Shown here: piece by piece, positions 10,787-21,520 of the stretch
How positions within the stretch are numbered: position 1 is the stretch's first letter
How the letters are laid out: the number at the start of each line of letters is the position of its first letter
Assembly (NCBI GenBank): GCA_032988165.1
Contig: JANTQF010000214.1
Span: forward strand, 1-59,269
DNA length: 59,269 nt
Direction: 5' to 3'
From: Emmonsiellopsis sp. PD_33
Lineage: Eukaryota > Ascomycota > Eurotiomycetes > Onygenales > Ajellomycetaceae
Notes under the pieces: model-generated
The model's input: only the letters and a program-made list of their open reading frames with translations
Databases searched by the model: none
Told to the model about the DNA's origin: nothing
Made by a program: the position numbers and the translations under genes

Positions 10787-13005
10787 ATGGAGGATTCAAA
10801 AGAAACCGAACAGCCTGACGGTCCTCATCCACCGACAAATACAGCCAGGGACACCCAGCCCGCTCAGGAAAGGACCACGACAGATCTCCCAGATCAACCA
10901 GCACCAAACTCCAACGATGGAGAACAAGCGGATGAGGCCTCGTCCGGGAGCCGCGATACTTCTAACGCCGAGCAAGAACCATCAGATATATCCCCGTCTG
11001 CCGGCGCGGAAACGGAGCCGGCGCAGAGCAAAAAAATGACAAAGAAGCAAATAATTGCTGTTATGCTCGCGCTGTGTGTGAGTATATCCTGACCCTATTG
11101 CAAGCCCCCCTTTTTTCCGGCCGTGCATGGCAAGCCAAGTTAGGGGTGGATGGTTGCAAAAACTAACATGGCCTGAACGAATCCCGAAATTATAGATAGC
11201 ATTATTCCTCGCAGCGCTGGATATGGTGAGTTCCACCACCTTATGTTCCAAACCACATAATGGAACCAAACCCCCCGGGCACATAAACTAAAAGCCAATA
11301 AATAGTCCATCGTGGCAACCGCCATGCCAACAATCGCAGCCCAATTCCACGCCTCTGAAAGCGGCTATTCGTGGATCGCCTCCGCATACCTCCTCGGCAA
11401 TGCAACTTGCATGCCCCTATGGGGAAAGCTAAGCGATATCTGGGGACGCAAGCCCATAATCCTGCTCGCGAACTTTCTGTTTCTCGTCTCGAGTCTGATG
11501 TGTGCGCTGGCGCCGAATCTGGCGACCTTGTTGGCGGGCAGGGCTATTCAGGGGGTTGGTGGTGGCGGGTTGATTATTTTGGGACAGGTTTGTGTGGGAG
11601 ATCTGTTCAGTGTCAGGTACGTGCATTTGGTAATTGGGTAGTGGCTCCCGGTTTCCCGGACAGAAAGGGATTATTTGCTGATTTTCATGACAATAGGGAG
11701 CGTCCGCTGTATTACGCCATGTTCGGAATGACGTGGGCTGTTGCAGGCTCCTTTGGCCCCGTGGTAGGCGGCCTCTTCACAGAAAAGGTTAACTGGAGAT
11801 GGTGCTTCTATGTCAATCGTACGTATACTTCAAACCCTAGGTTCAACACCCCCTGACAAAAAAACCCAGTCCCATTCGGCGGCTTCTCCTTCGCGACGCT
11901 GTTTTTCTGGCTCCAAATCGAAACCCCCAAAACCCCCCTCCTCGCCGGCCTCCGCACCATCGACTGGCTCGGCACCATCACCATAATCGGCGGAACCCTC
12001 ATGTTCCTCTTCGGCCTCGAATTCGGCGGCATCACCTTCCCCTGGAACTCCGCAACAGTGATCTGCCTCCTAATCTTCGGGCTGATCGTCATGGCCCTCT
12101 TCGTCGTCAACGAGCGATGGGCAAAATACCCCATAATGCCCATGTCCCTATTCCGCGACCGCAGCAACATCTTCACAATGCTCGTAACCTGGTCGCACGC
12201 CACCGTCTTCATCTCCGGCACTTTCTACCTACCCCTCTACTTCCAAACCGTCCTCGGCGCCTCCCCCATAATGAGCGGCGTCTACATCCTACCGCAGGTA
12301 ATCTCACTCTCCATTCTCTCCTTCGCCGTCGGCATCTTCATCCGCAAGACCGGCCTCTTCGTCGAAGCCATCCAGTTCGGCATGCTCACCATGACCCTCG
12401 GCTACGGCCTATACATCGATTTCAAACCGTACCTCTCCTGGCCGCGCCTGATCATCTACCAGATCATCTCGGGGATAGGCATTGGGCCGAATTTCCAGTC
12501 GCCGCTGATCGCCCTGCATGCGCGCGTGCGCCAGTCTGAGGTCGCCAGCGTGACCACCACGCACGGCTTCATCCGGCAGCTCGCCACGTCGTCATCTGTC
12601 GTGCTGGGCGGCGTCGTCTACCAGAATGTCGTCAGGCAGTCTGCGCAGAAGCTCATCGCGGCGCTGGGGCCGGAGCTTGCGAGGTCGTTTCTCAATCCGA
12701 TCGGGAACTCGCGGGTGGATAAGCTGGAGGCGCTGAGTGGGGAGCAGCGGGAGGTGGTGCTGGCGGTGTACGGTGATGCATTTAGTCGGGTGTGGGTATT
12801 CTATACGGTTATTAGCGGGCTGGGGTCTGTGTTTAGTTTGTTTATTAGGCGGAAGGAGTTGAGTAAGGAGCATGAGGTGACAAGGACGGGGCTAGAGGCG
12901 CAGGAGGCTGCGAGGTTGGAGAGGGTGGCGGCTAGGAGGGAGAGGAAGATGAAGAAAAGGGGAGAAAGGGGGGAGAGGGATGCGGCTATGAAGGAGACAG
13001 TTTGA
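10787..13005 (+). CDS. major facilitator superfamily transporter, DHA2-like drug/metabolite exporter
   Basis: Five exons (10787-11077, 11196-11225, 11306-11616, 11697-11818, 11870-13005) encode 629 aa. A hydrophilic, Ser/Pro/Glu-rich N-terminus of about 85 residues precedes the membrane domain. Transmembrane segment 1 ends in ALDMSIVATAMPTI, the DHA2 (14-spanner) type of motif. The loop 2-3 motif GKLSDIWGRKP and the following LAGRAIQGVGGGGL are classic MFS signatures, and WRWCFYVNLPFGG marks the segment 6-7 region of this subfamily. The C-terminus is a long basic/acidic cytoplasmic tail. The likely role is proton-coupled export of small molecules at the plasma membrane or vacuole; the substrate cannot be read from sequence. 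Exon 2 is only 30 nt. The start is the first ATG in frame, after a T-rich leader. No neighbouring biosynthetic genes suggest a cargo. Confidence 0.92.
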
Positions 13006-13775
13006 TAGGGAACGCATCCGTAACCACCCTTTTTTTTCTTTATTTTTCTTTTTTTTGGAGGGGTTTTCTCTCATTCGCGATTTCATACTCGATATCCCAC
13101 CCAAGCCCCCCTTCGTCCCCGGGTTTCCTTTCCCTTATTTTCCAGGGCCATTTCGGCATGGATATTCAAGTCCATTATCTCCTTTGGCCATTGCCCCATA
13201 GATCCCCGCATCATTTGCACATATCCCCATCTCATCATGATGAGCAAGCCCGTCTCTGTATCTCCTTTTCCCGTTTCAAATTAGTTCGCGGTGGAAATCC
13301 AAAGCCATTACGGAAACAGCATGCCCATTCAGAAACATCGGACTCGGATTCAACAAGCTCTTCAGACTCGTCAGATGACAGTTCATCCGATGAATCATCA
13401 TCCCATCACGTCGATTGGTATGCTGAGGTTGGATTGGAGTGGATTGGGTTAAGGCTGGATAAATAGCCAGCCAACTATTCCGTCAATTGGCTGGGGATAG
13501 ATAGATATAGATGGATATATATGCACACTGCAAGACATGAAGCTCTCGCGAGCATAGGTGGCATATAATTTCTTTATCTACTTAATAAAAGCTAGTTACC
13601 TGTAATGGCCCTCTGATTGGCTATTTACCCCTGGCCTTGTCCGGTGGTTGGTTTTTCCGCCCGGGATTCCACCTGGCTGTCTTCTATCAAACCCCAACTC
13701 CAACAACATCAAGATAGACCCCTTAAATACAATTATCTTCCCCTGTAACACACACATGATATATCCTCAACCACC
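13006..13775. other. intergenic between the MFS gene and the AT-rich island
   Basis: This is the 3' region of the MFS gene, T-rich at 13020-13070. An open frame from an ATG at about 13158 to 13466 contains a Ser/Asp run (about 13345-13405) but has no other support, so it is not called. A TATA-like and TAGATA-rich stretch lies at 13495-13530. Confidence 0.4.
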
Positions 13776-14321
13776 ATGGACCCAGCTAACCGCCCCTGCC
13801 CCCAAATAACCTGGCAACTGCGTCTCCGGCGCATCCTCTACCGCTACATCTACCGCCTCGAGACTCCCCTGGAGCTCCAGGGGACTCTAATCCACCTCAG
13901 GCACCAGAACAAGGCACATCCCTACCTCACTCTCCTCTGCCTCTTCCTTCCCCTACCCACCTGGCACTTCCCCCTCCCAGACCCAATTCCCTTCAAAACA
14001 ATGCTAAACAACATCTCCCTCCTTGACTCCCACCTGTCCTCTGCAGACCTATCAAACATGCGCAGCATCCCTCTCTGGTGCACATGAGATACACCTCTCC
14101 ACTTCCTGTATTGGATTTACAAGGCCCTCACTGCCCATGAGTATGTTGTCATTGGGCCTGAGGTGGAGTATTTCTTCTACCAGAAGCACTGGTCATGGGC
14201 TGTATATTGTATCCTGGATCCTGGTGATGGGCATATAGATGCTATCTGGTATGCACTGCTTGCTTGTATCACCAAGGAGCTCACCAAGTCATTCAACTGG
14301 CAGATGAGTCTAGGGATGTAG
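13776..14321 (+). pseudogene. ORF of unknown family broken by one in-frame TGA
   Basis: An ATG in a strong Kozak context (CCACCATGG) opens a frame of 181 codons ending in TAG at 14319-14321, interrupted only by TGA at 14085-14087 (codon 104). Both sides look like protein in the same frame: upstream is Leu/Pro-rich (RLRRILYRYIYRLETPLEL), downstream is aromatic-rich (HFLYWIYKALTAHEYVVIG, then EVEYFFYQKHWSWAVY). No intron can remove the TGA. Codons before it are C-rich; after it they are AT-richer, merging into the AT-rich island. I do not recognise the family. It could be a decayed member of a repeated gene family, a gene truncated to 103 aa, or a readthrough gene. A single C-to-T change (CGA to TGA) would explain the stop. 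Confidence 0.55.
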
Positions 14322-14428
14322 CATGATAAACAAAAGTATATTCATTGTAACTTGTTTAATGATGTGCTCCCAGCCTTTAAGCTGAAAACTACATGGTGCA
14401 CCAGCTTGAACTACCAAAGTGCTAGCTA

Positions 14429-15663
14429 TTAATATGGAATGGATTGTGGATCTGCCTGATGATGCACTGGATTCATCAGGGAGGCTAATACTTGAAGTTG
14501 GGGGGAAAAGTCCCACATTTGCAAAGAAAAATGTTGTAACTGATAGTAGTTACTTTTATACAATCTAGAATGATCATATATGATCTGGCTATTTATATGC
14601 TAAATAAAGGCCTTCTTGTCATATTCTTTTTGATAAGCAATGGCAATCTCATTCATTGTTGCATGATTGGGTAATACTTCCATGAAACATATATTTAACA
14701 TTCAAACATACTCTCTTGCTAAAGGGTCTTCATTGTGAGCCATCAGCTTCCTCAGCAGTGTAAAAGCATTATTAATATCTGAGCTCCATTTAATCAGCTA
14801 CATACTATTATGTATCTATCTCAATTTTCTCTCTAGTGCCCACTCCAATGAAATGGCAAAAATGCATAGATTTAAACTGTCTCAGAGGATAATATTTTGT
14901 TTCTCTACCTCTTCAAATAAGAGCTTTCTAGATTCATTGGGAATGAAAAATGTCATATTATCATTCACCCAATCAGAAAGAAAACCCAGATGTCTCACAG
15001 TGCTTATCATAGCATCATGCAGTGGTGTTCTAATATTATTGTTATATGCCCACTGAGGCTCTAGGAAGTAGTTAAGGTTCATGGTACTTTCTCAATTCTT
15101 TAAATAATTGACTGTGAGAAAGCCTCTAGTAGAAAGCAAAGTGATGGTGTGGTGGGGATCCGCTGTCGGGCCGGATCAATTTTTCGCTGAGGCTTCTCAC
15201 TGCCAAGTGCAGCCATGAAGATAGATATTTCTTTTCATAGCAAGACTTCCACTGTTTGTTCATGGATTTTCTCATGCATGTGTATGCTTCTTTGAGATAG
15301 ATCTTTTGTTTCTTTTGTGTGTTGCCTTATCATTCTATCACTGTGTTGTTTTGTACTATAGATTGCCAATACATTCCTCTGCTTTGACATTGATATCAAT
15401 TCTTTTCTTGTGTTTGCTGCTGCCCTGTTCAGTGCCACCTGATGCGCACACCCTGTCCCCACTTCAATGGGAGTAAATGTATTGAGCAATCCATTCTTGC
15501 CCATCTTCTTATTAAGTGTTTTGATAGCTTCAAAGCATGATCTATGGTTAGAATTGTGTCCTTTTTGTTTTTTTCCCTTTTTAAGCCAATCCTTCTTCCT
15601 CTCCAGACAAGAAAAAATTATAAAAAATATGATACCTGTACTACCTATTCTTCTCAAAGTCAT
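14429..15663 (-). pseudogene. decayed gene of unknown family in an AT-rich island
   Basis: On the minus strand a frame opens at 15663 and runs 142 codons to a stop at 15235. It continues after the stop in the same frame through MAALGSEKPQRKIDPAR (about 15218-15168) to about 15110. It then resumes one frame over (LNYFLEPQWAYNNNIR near 15076) and continues to TAA at 14431-14429. In the last stretch five internal stops (TGA, TAG, TAG, TGA, TAG) interrupt otherwise well-formed protein, for example LLRKLMAHNEDPLAREYV and EIAIAYQKEYDKKAF. All are explained by CGA-to-TGA or CAG-to-TAG changes, as repeat-induced or deamination mutation would give. I see no catalytic motif, so transposon origin is possible but unshown. 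Confidence 0.55.
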
Positions 15664-16689
15664 CAGCTTCTAATTGCCTCTTTTCTGTATTCATTCTCTC
15701 TCATCAAGTCTTATGGAAGGTTGTTAAGCCAGAGGAAGGATTTCTGAGTAGTAGCTTCACTACAGTTAATAAAATATTAGAATATAAAGAGTGGTTTCTG
15801 AGGAAAATATAATTCAACCCAACACCTGTGCAGACTGGATGAGGGGAAATACACAACCCTGCAAGAAGTGGGGTTGGGTGTGTATACAAAAGAAATGATA
15901 TTATCAATCTAGAAGGAAATAATCCATGTAGGGTTAAATTAAATGCATACTCAGATTAGGTACATTACATTAGCTAGCAAGGTCCTGGATATGAGCTTAT
16001 CATGAGATATCTTTTATACTACTCCTCTTTTTGATTACTGCCTTTTCTGGATTTCAGTTCTCTCACAGGCCTCTCTTCCCCTTGCTGTTCACCCTATTAT
16101 CTGCAGATACTGGTGTTTACCTATTGATTTAGAGGTATATACTGACTGAGGTGTTATAAAATCCAGAGCAAAAAATGGTGAATATTTAGGCATTCCCAAT
16201 TAATTGCAATAGATCAATGGGATTGTTCAGCAGCATTCACAAAGGTGAATTGTATCTCTAAGTATCACTCTGAGAGTCTGTGTTACATACTAGTAGTTGA
16301 TCAACAAAACCAGGTGAGGGAAGTGTTGATGTGTGTATGACCTAGCTCCTTTCAGCACATGAGAGGTAAGTATTTCAATAGTGATGCTCTTGCATATGGA
16401 GTCTCGCTCATGCAATGAGGACGTGGAGGCCGAGCAAGCAGTTCGATGGTAATTCACCCCCTGGCCAGATGGGGGGAAGCAATAACGGTTCCCTCTCATG
16501 AAAATTATATATTTAATTCAATGATTTGTGAACTGTAATAAACAATGCAAAAGAAGAAGATGAGATGCCTGTTGATGCTTTAGTGGCAGCAGTGAGTGAC
16601 CTAAGTAAGGTTGCAAACCAAAGGACTGGAGAAGGTTGTCCAGGGGGATGGATGGAAATAAAGTAGTAGTAGTGGTAGTAGTAGTAGCT
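15664..16689. other. AT-rich flank of the decayed island
   Basis: Low-GC sequence with only short ORFs and no motif. It contains a GTAGTAGTAGTGGTAGTAGTAGTAG microsatellite at about 16662-16686, immediately before the 3' end of the next gene. Confidence 0.5.
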
Positions 16690-17624
16690 TCATTCCAAAA
16701 GTTGTAAATTTTTATACTTGTCACCCAGGACTCCGTCCTCCCACCATCCCTTCCTAACAATGAGCTCAATCTCCTGGCCCATGTTCAGATAATTCAAAGA
16801 ATCAGGATGCATCTCAGACTTCTTCACAACCTCACCCTTGGCGTCAAGATACAAGAGGCCCCATCTGCCCGTGGTAAACGCCTTTTTGTCAAGAAGGACG
16901 ACTGGGTTGCGGTTACTACCATTACAGGCCAGAAGCAGCATTCTGTTAAACACATCTTCGCTGCGTGGCTTGTACCCATAGGACTCGGTAAGTTCGCCCC
17001 TCAGCTTGAGCTGCTCGGCCATTGCATGGAAGGGCCGTGTATTCACTGGCTTCACCAGCTCAGGTAGGATGTTGTAAACCCGAGTCCAGACATCGCCGAC
17101 ATCAAAGAGGGTAGGATCGTCAAGGAGAATCCACCACATATTCGTCCGGGTGCCAACTCCATCATCGTTGTCACCACCATAATAAGCAGGAGAGCCAGCG
17201 TCCCGAAATACGTGGTAGAAATCAGACTCGAAATCGCCAAACCACTCTCGGAGCTTTGCGTCGTCTTCGGCACCACCATCATAGTAGGTCCGCAAGAAGT
17301 AGAAGCCATCATACGAGGCGGCATTGCGGACATGCTGGTGGGCTATTCTTCGCAGCTTAGCCGGGCGCCAGGGCTCAAGGATGGTGCGGATTTCTTCCGC
17401 GGTTGGGATGCGCAGTGTGTCTGTGGGGATGGCCTCTGCCTGAATGAACGCTTCGACAAGCTGGCTTCGCTGCTCGGATGGGGTGAGCGGCGAGGAGGAG
17501 TTCCAGTGCTGCTGCACGATGTCAGATCAGACTACGGTGGGGAACGAGGGATGCCTACCACCAGGAACTGTTCCGTGGGGAGGAAACCCCATGGGGGATC
17601 CTCCTGCTCTGGCGCCGTTGTCAT
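16690..17624 (-). CDS. conserved-looking hypothetical protein, 295 aa
   Basis: Two exons, 17624-17559 and 17511-16690, are joined by a 47-nt intron (GTAGGC donor, perfect CTGAC branch point, CAG acceptor) and encode 295 aa starting MTTAPEQEDPPWGFLP. An alternative upstream ATG at 17721 lies in another frame and runs into a TGA before the acceptor, so the start at 17624 is preferred. The protein is acidic and aromatic-rich, without a signal peptide or membrane segment. Recognisable stretches are LEPWRPAKLRRIAHQHVRNA, a Gly/Asp-rich loop (YYGGDNDDGVGTRT), and a C-terminal part with paired tryptophans (MWWILLDDP, KGWWEDGVLG). I do not recognise the family and propose no function. The 5S rRNA gene begins 222 bp upstream of its start codon. 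Confidence 0.75.
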
Positions 17625-17846
17625 CTTGCAAGAGATGAACTGGGGCTAGTGAGAGAGTCTCTCCATGTTCGAAGATGAAGATCTGAGCAGCCGCAGCCTG
17701 CAGGGAAGACGCAGTTGACATCCCGAGCTATTTATCGGTGGAGATCTTGGCGAATTCGGGGGCTTTGAAAAGAGCACGAAAACCCCTTATTATTAGCTGC
17801 TAACATGGCCAGAATCTATAGATATCGCATTAGTTCAGGAGTTGCT

Positions 17847-17965
17847 ACATACGACCATAGGGAGTGGAAAACAGGGCTTCCCGTCCGCTCAGCCGTACTT
17901 AAGCCACTCGCCGGCCGGCTAGTAGTTGGGTGGGTGACCACCAGCGAATCCCGGCTGTCGTATGT
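17847..17965 (+). rRNA. 5S ribosomal RNA
   Basis: The 119-nt sequence is a full fungal 5S rRNA. The 5' end ACATACGAC (17847-17855) pairs perfectly with GTCGTATGT (17957-17965). The conserved core CCGTCCGCTCAGCCGTACTT and TAGTAGTTGGGTGGGTGACC are present. Helix II pairs GAGTGG (17862-17867) with CCACTC (17904-17909) without mismatch. A T-run starts at 17971, as expected for RNA polymerase III termination. With all stems intact it is likely a functional gene. Dispersed single 5S genes, not linked to the large rDNA repeat, are normal in filamentous ascomycetes. Confidence 0.96.
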
Positions 17966-17970
17966 ATACA

Positions 17971-17995
17971 TTTTTTATTTTTTTCCCTCTAATGC
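17971..17995 (+). terminator. RNA polymerase III T-run terminator of the 5S gene
   Basis: Six T, then further T-runs, begin 5 nt after the mature 3' end of the 5S gene, matching the simple oligo-T signal of Pol III genes. Confidence 0.85.
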
Positions 17996-18411
17996 TGCTT
18001 TATATCTCAGTCTTCCCCTTCACCCCTCTACTTATAATAGGATACAGAGTTGCGCCTCTATATTCTTGCTTCTCGCCCTCGGAGATGTGACAGGAAAGGG
18101 TTGTCGCTGAAACCGATGTGTCCCATCATTTGATAGAGAGTTTCCATTTAAATCAAATTGGTAAAAAAAGAATCCATTTTTATTCCCCTTTTCACTCTGC
18201 CTTTAGATGCGGGGGGGAGTACCGGATGGACCGTAAATATATCGTAAGAAAGACCTCGTTTAAACCAGACAGTAGGGTATAGGCAAGAAGAAAACTAGAA
18301 ATCCAAGAGCAGGAAATTGGTGCCCCGATATCCGAATAGCTGCAAAATAGAACTAGGAATATAGTCATCTAAAGGGTTGATTTGTTTGATCGGTTGGCTG
18401 GTTGTGGGTGA
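17996..18411. other. intergenic between the 5S rRNA gene and the PEF gene
   Basis: No gene is seen. The right side should hold the 3' UTR of the minus-strand PEF gene. Confidence 0.5.
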
Positions 18412-19652
18412 TCATTCGCGGAGGCGTAAACATTCTATACGAAGATGTTAGCATCAGGACACCCACTCAAAGGGATAAATAATAAGAAGCAAGAAACCCA
18501 AACTAACCAGTCAAAAACTCCTCAAAACTCAATGTCACATAACCGTCCCTATCATCATCATACCGCTTGAAAACATCCGTCATCCGCTTCAGCGTAATGC
18601 ACGCCTGCACAAACAGATCAAAGCTCATCCCTTCCTTCTGGCCGGACACAGGCGCAACTCTGCTTCTCCCCCGCGCTTCAAACGCCGAAAACACAATCCC
18701 TACAAACGGCGGACTCAGACTATATCCGAACGCCACCAGCGCTTTGCCAAACTCCTGCAAACTGATGCGTCCGCTGTGGTCCTCGTCAAACCGCTCAAAC
18801 AGCCCCCGCCACGCAGCAAGGAACCGCCAGAGTGCGACGAACTCGTCGAATCCGACGCTGCCTGAGCCGTCCTTGTCGAACATGCGGACCATCATCTTGA
18901 CGGTGTTGGAGTCGAAGGAGGTGTAGTCGGCGTTTACGAGGGCGGAGCCGAGCTCTATCTCGGAAAGGGCGCCGGAGTTGGAAGCATTGGCGGCGCGGAA
19001 GAGAGGGAAGAGTTCTTTTGGATCGTCGGATTTGGGCATGTTTGGGGGTGGTTGTGGGGATCGTGGGGGGTGGGAGGTGGGGGGAGGACGGTTCTGAGCG
19101 GGGTGTGCGGGCGGGGGTCCGTGGCCGTAGTTGTGAGGAGGTGGGGAGTAGAGTCTGCCTGCATTGGGGTTGGGAGCGCCTTGTTGATATGGGTTTTGTG
19201 GGTGTCCTTGCCCTCGTCCTTGTCCTGGTCCCGGGCCGGGCGAGGGACCTCCACCTGGCCGCTGGTAACGTTGTTGTTGTGAGGGTAATGGTTTTTGGTT
19301 AGGGGCTGGGGCGCTGGCGGGGGAGAGATGGCGGGGCGGCGGAGCTCCATTCTTTGGAGGAGGGACGGGACCCCCTCGTCCTGGATGTTGAGACTGGGCT
19401 TGTGGTTGCTGCGAGAGCATCTGTGCTACCTATACGGAGGGGAAGGGGAGGTTAACTCGTGGATTGGAGAGCAAGACAGCGCAGGAATGCAGAACCTTTC
19501 CTGGAGAGGAATTATAGCATGACATACCTGCTCAGGCTCAGCGTGTCTGTGGCCAACATCTAACCGTTAGCCGCATCCTTCGCATCTCGTATGGGGGAGG
19601 GGTGAACATACGCAGGGAGAGCATCGGGGTTATATGAGTTTTTGTACGCCAT
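18412..19652 (-). CDS. penta-EF-hand (PEF) calcium-binding protein, peflin/ALG-2 type
   Basis: Four exons (19652-19612, 19546-19528, 19429-18508, 18434-18412) encode 334 aa. Residues about 20-150 form a Pro/Gln/Gly-rich disordered region, as in peflin and yeast Pef1. The C-terminal 180 residues hold five EF-hand-like helices. Loops DKDGSGSVGFDE and DEDHSGRISLQE are canonical, the first (NASNSGALSEIE) is degenerate, and the last (DDDRDGYVTLSFEE) carries an extra residue. PEF proteins dimerise through EF5 and act as Ca2+ adaptors in budding, membrane traffic and repair. The start MAYKNSYNPDALP is the first ATG that splices in phase. Intron 1 must use the acceptor CCACAG (ending 19547), not the nearer TTAG 14 nt earlier, which would give a TGA after seven codons. 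Confidence 0.9.
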
Positions 19653-20428
19653 GGCGGGGCTGAGAGGGCGTTCTCTGGCGGCCGTGGAGGACTGATCTAG
19701 CAATGTGTGGGGAGTGTCGAGGAATATATAAAGACGAAGACGTCGAGAAGAGGAATAGAGGAGGCTATATGAGGTTACTGTCGCCTGCAGAGGGTGAGGC
19801 TTATGGTGATGCAGTCGAGGTGAATAACAGAGGTTGACTTAGGCGTCTAACTAACTAAATCTCCGCCAAGGCTGTCCTCGATATTTCGGAGTTTGCAGTG
19901 ATGCGTGATACGACGCCGGCTGAACCCTCAGTGCCTCACACTCGCTTGCAGGACGGCAATCACTGGGCACGGCGGTCTTGGCTATCAGGCTCGAGATTGT
20001 ATCCATTGTTTGGCCCGGCATCGAGCAGAGACTGAATGCATCAAGAGTTGGTTGACTGACAGACAGGAGGCGCTTCATCTCAGCTCATCAGCCCTGAATT
20101 AAGCCCCAGAGAACCCTCGCACTTCAAGAGGCTGTACATCCCAGAAGGGTAACAGGAATCTCTGTCTACGTCATGCCTGGTCTTGCTGGGCTCGATCTGA
20201 TCTCTTGTTCGCGTCCATAAGAGCCTCACCACTGCCGATGGACGGGATATCTAGTTAGTTTCCACAACAGGGCGCATAGTCAGGGCTGACAGCAGTGGAT
20301 ATCACCACTATTATACAGCGCCCTCTCTAGCATGGAATAGCCCGTAATCGTGCCAAGCTCACTGTAGACCGTTGGTTGCAGCTTTGTGCTGCACCCAGTC
20401 TCGGTGCGCCACACTGTAATGATATTTT
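19653..20428. other. intergenic upstream of the PEF gene
   Basis: This should hold the PEF promoter and leader. Small ORFs at 19851-20102 on both strands overlap each other and lack motifs, so they are not called. Confidence 0.5.
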
Positions 20429-20859
20429 CACCGTAATGATAAAAACTGCCACTAGGTACCTTTTATATGGAAACCCCATATAAAAGGTACTTAGGAACAT
20501 TTTGTATATTTCTCTCTACTTCTCAACCACCACACTAGATATGAAGCTCATATTGGAATGGAATATACCTGAAATCCTAGAGAATATAGTAGTACCAAGT
20601 AAATCTATTAAAAATTGACTATTCTCTTATAATTAAGATAAAACTGAAAATGCGCTAAAATTGGGTCTAAAAATAGGAGAAACAAGAATGAAGAAGGAAA
20701 TCTTACTTTTCTCTAGACTAAAGTGTTTATTATTATTTCTATATGATCCTGTTAAAATGTGAGAGTCATATCTAGTGTGGTGGTGGAGAAATCATGAGAT
20801 ATCTATAAGTACCTTTTATATGTGATTTACATACAAAAGGTACATTTATCATTACGGTG
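20429..20859. mobile_element. 431-bp fold-back miniature inverted-repeat element (MITE-like)
   Basis: A perfect 15-bp terminal inverted repeat, CACCGTAATGATAAA, is at 20429-20443 and inverted at 20845-20859. Inside, each arm holds a subterminal hairpin built on GGTACCTTTTATATG (about 20455-20491 and 20810-20843). A second pair of 25-nt inverted segments (20520-20544 and 20766-20790, 24 of 25 matching) carries ACCACCACACTAGATATGA. Each arm is thus about 100-115 nt and the AT-rich centre about 220 nt, with no coding capacity. No clear target-site duplication is visible: the left flank is ATTTT, and the right flank read inverted is TTTTCA. The structure fits a non-autonomous DNA transposon mobilised by a transposase encoded elsewhere. 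Confidence 0.8.
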
Positions 20860-21520
20860 TGAAAAGGGGATGGCTAAATACACAGTAGACTTCACTAAAT
20901 ACACGGTCAAATGAAGGTGCTAGTAATATTATGTATGTATAATTCTGTTATGGGCAGGACAGATCTGTGTAAAGCACTTACCCTTCCCTACCTCTACTAG
21001 TATTTAAGATCCAGTATGAGCATGGAGTATGCATGTTCCCAGTATATAGTCCCTAGAAAAATCAGTGGTCATGCTATCTTCCTATCCAGTAGCTAGAGAA
21101 AGAGTAATAAGTGGGTGGGAAGAGTTCAGTGCCCAGACCGGGTGCGGCGAAAAACGCCGCAACCCGCCTGGGCGCGGTGGCACGATTAGTTCAAGTTGAT
21201 AATAAGACGGTCGTCACATATGATTTCAAACCTTGTTCGTTGTATGGTGGTTCCGCGGAAGACAGTAAGCCTGCTACAGTAACAATTCTATCGTGGATAT
21301 AGTTAAAGCAGGATATGGCCCGGCTGCAAACACTGCAAACAACTGCGATGGTGACAGCCCCTCAGACTTTGACGGAATCTTCCCTTCATCATTTCTTATT
21401 ATACTAGTAGTATACTTGCATAGACTGCATTTCCTTTTCTTCTCTCCTTGCGTTTATTTATTTTCACCTGCATTCAAACATAGGGAGAATATCTTTGCCC
21501 TCATCATACTGCACTGCGCC
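20860..21520. other. intergenic between the MITE and the ChaC gene
   Basis: AT-rich to about 21100, then a GC-rich patch with a hairpin-forming GCGGCG-AAAAA-CGCCGC (about 21143-21159). The ORF from 21111 begins at GTG, has no ATG, and is not called. The last 120 nt are pyrimidine-rich, like a promoter/leader. Confidence 0.4.

Noticed and set aside
13158..13466. Open frame with Ser/Asp run (SDSDSTSSSDSSDDSSSDES)
   Set aside because: Low-complexity part apart, no motif, no splice support, in the 3' region of the MFS gene.
15153..15180. GC-rich palindromic patch (GGATCCGC...CCGGATC) considered as a transposon end
   Set aside because: It reads as coding sequence (KIDPARQRIPTTP) of the decayed minus-strand gene, and no inverted partner was found.
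17527..17721. Upstream ATG at 17721 as the start of the 295-aa gene
   Set aside because: Its frame meets TGA before the acceptor, and removing the 47-nt intron would put it out of frame; the ATG at 17624 fits.
21115..21250. GC-rich hairpin region considered as tRNA or ncRNA
   Set aside because: One strong hairpin only; no cloverleaf or Pol III signals, no ATG-led ORF.
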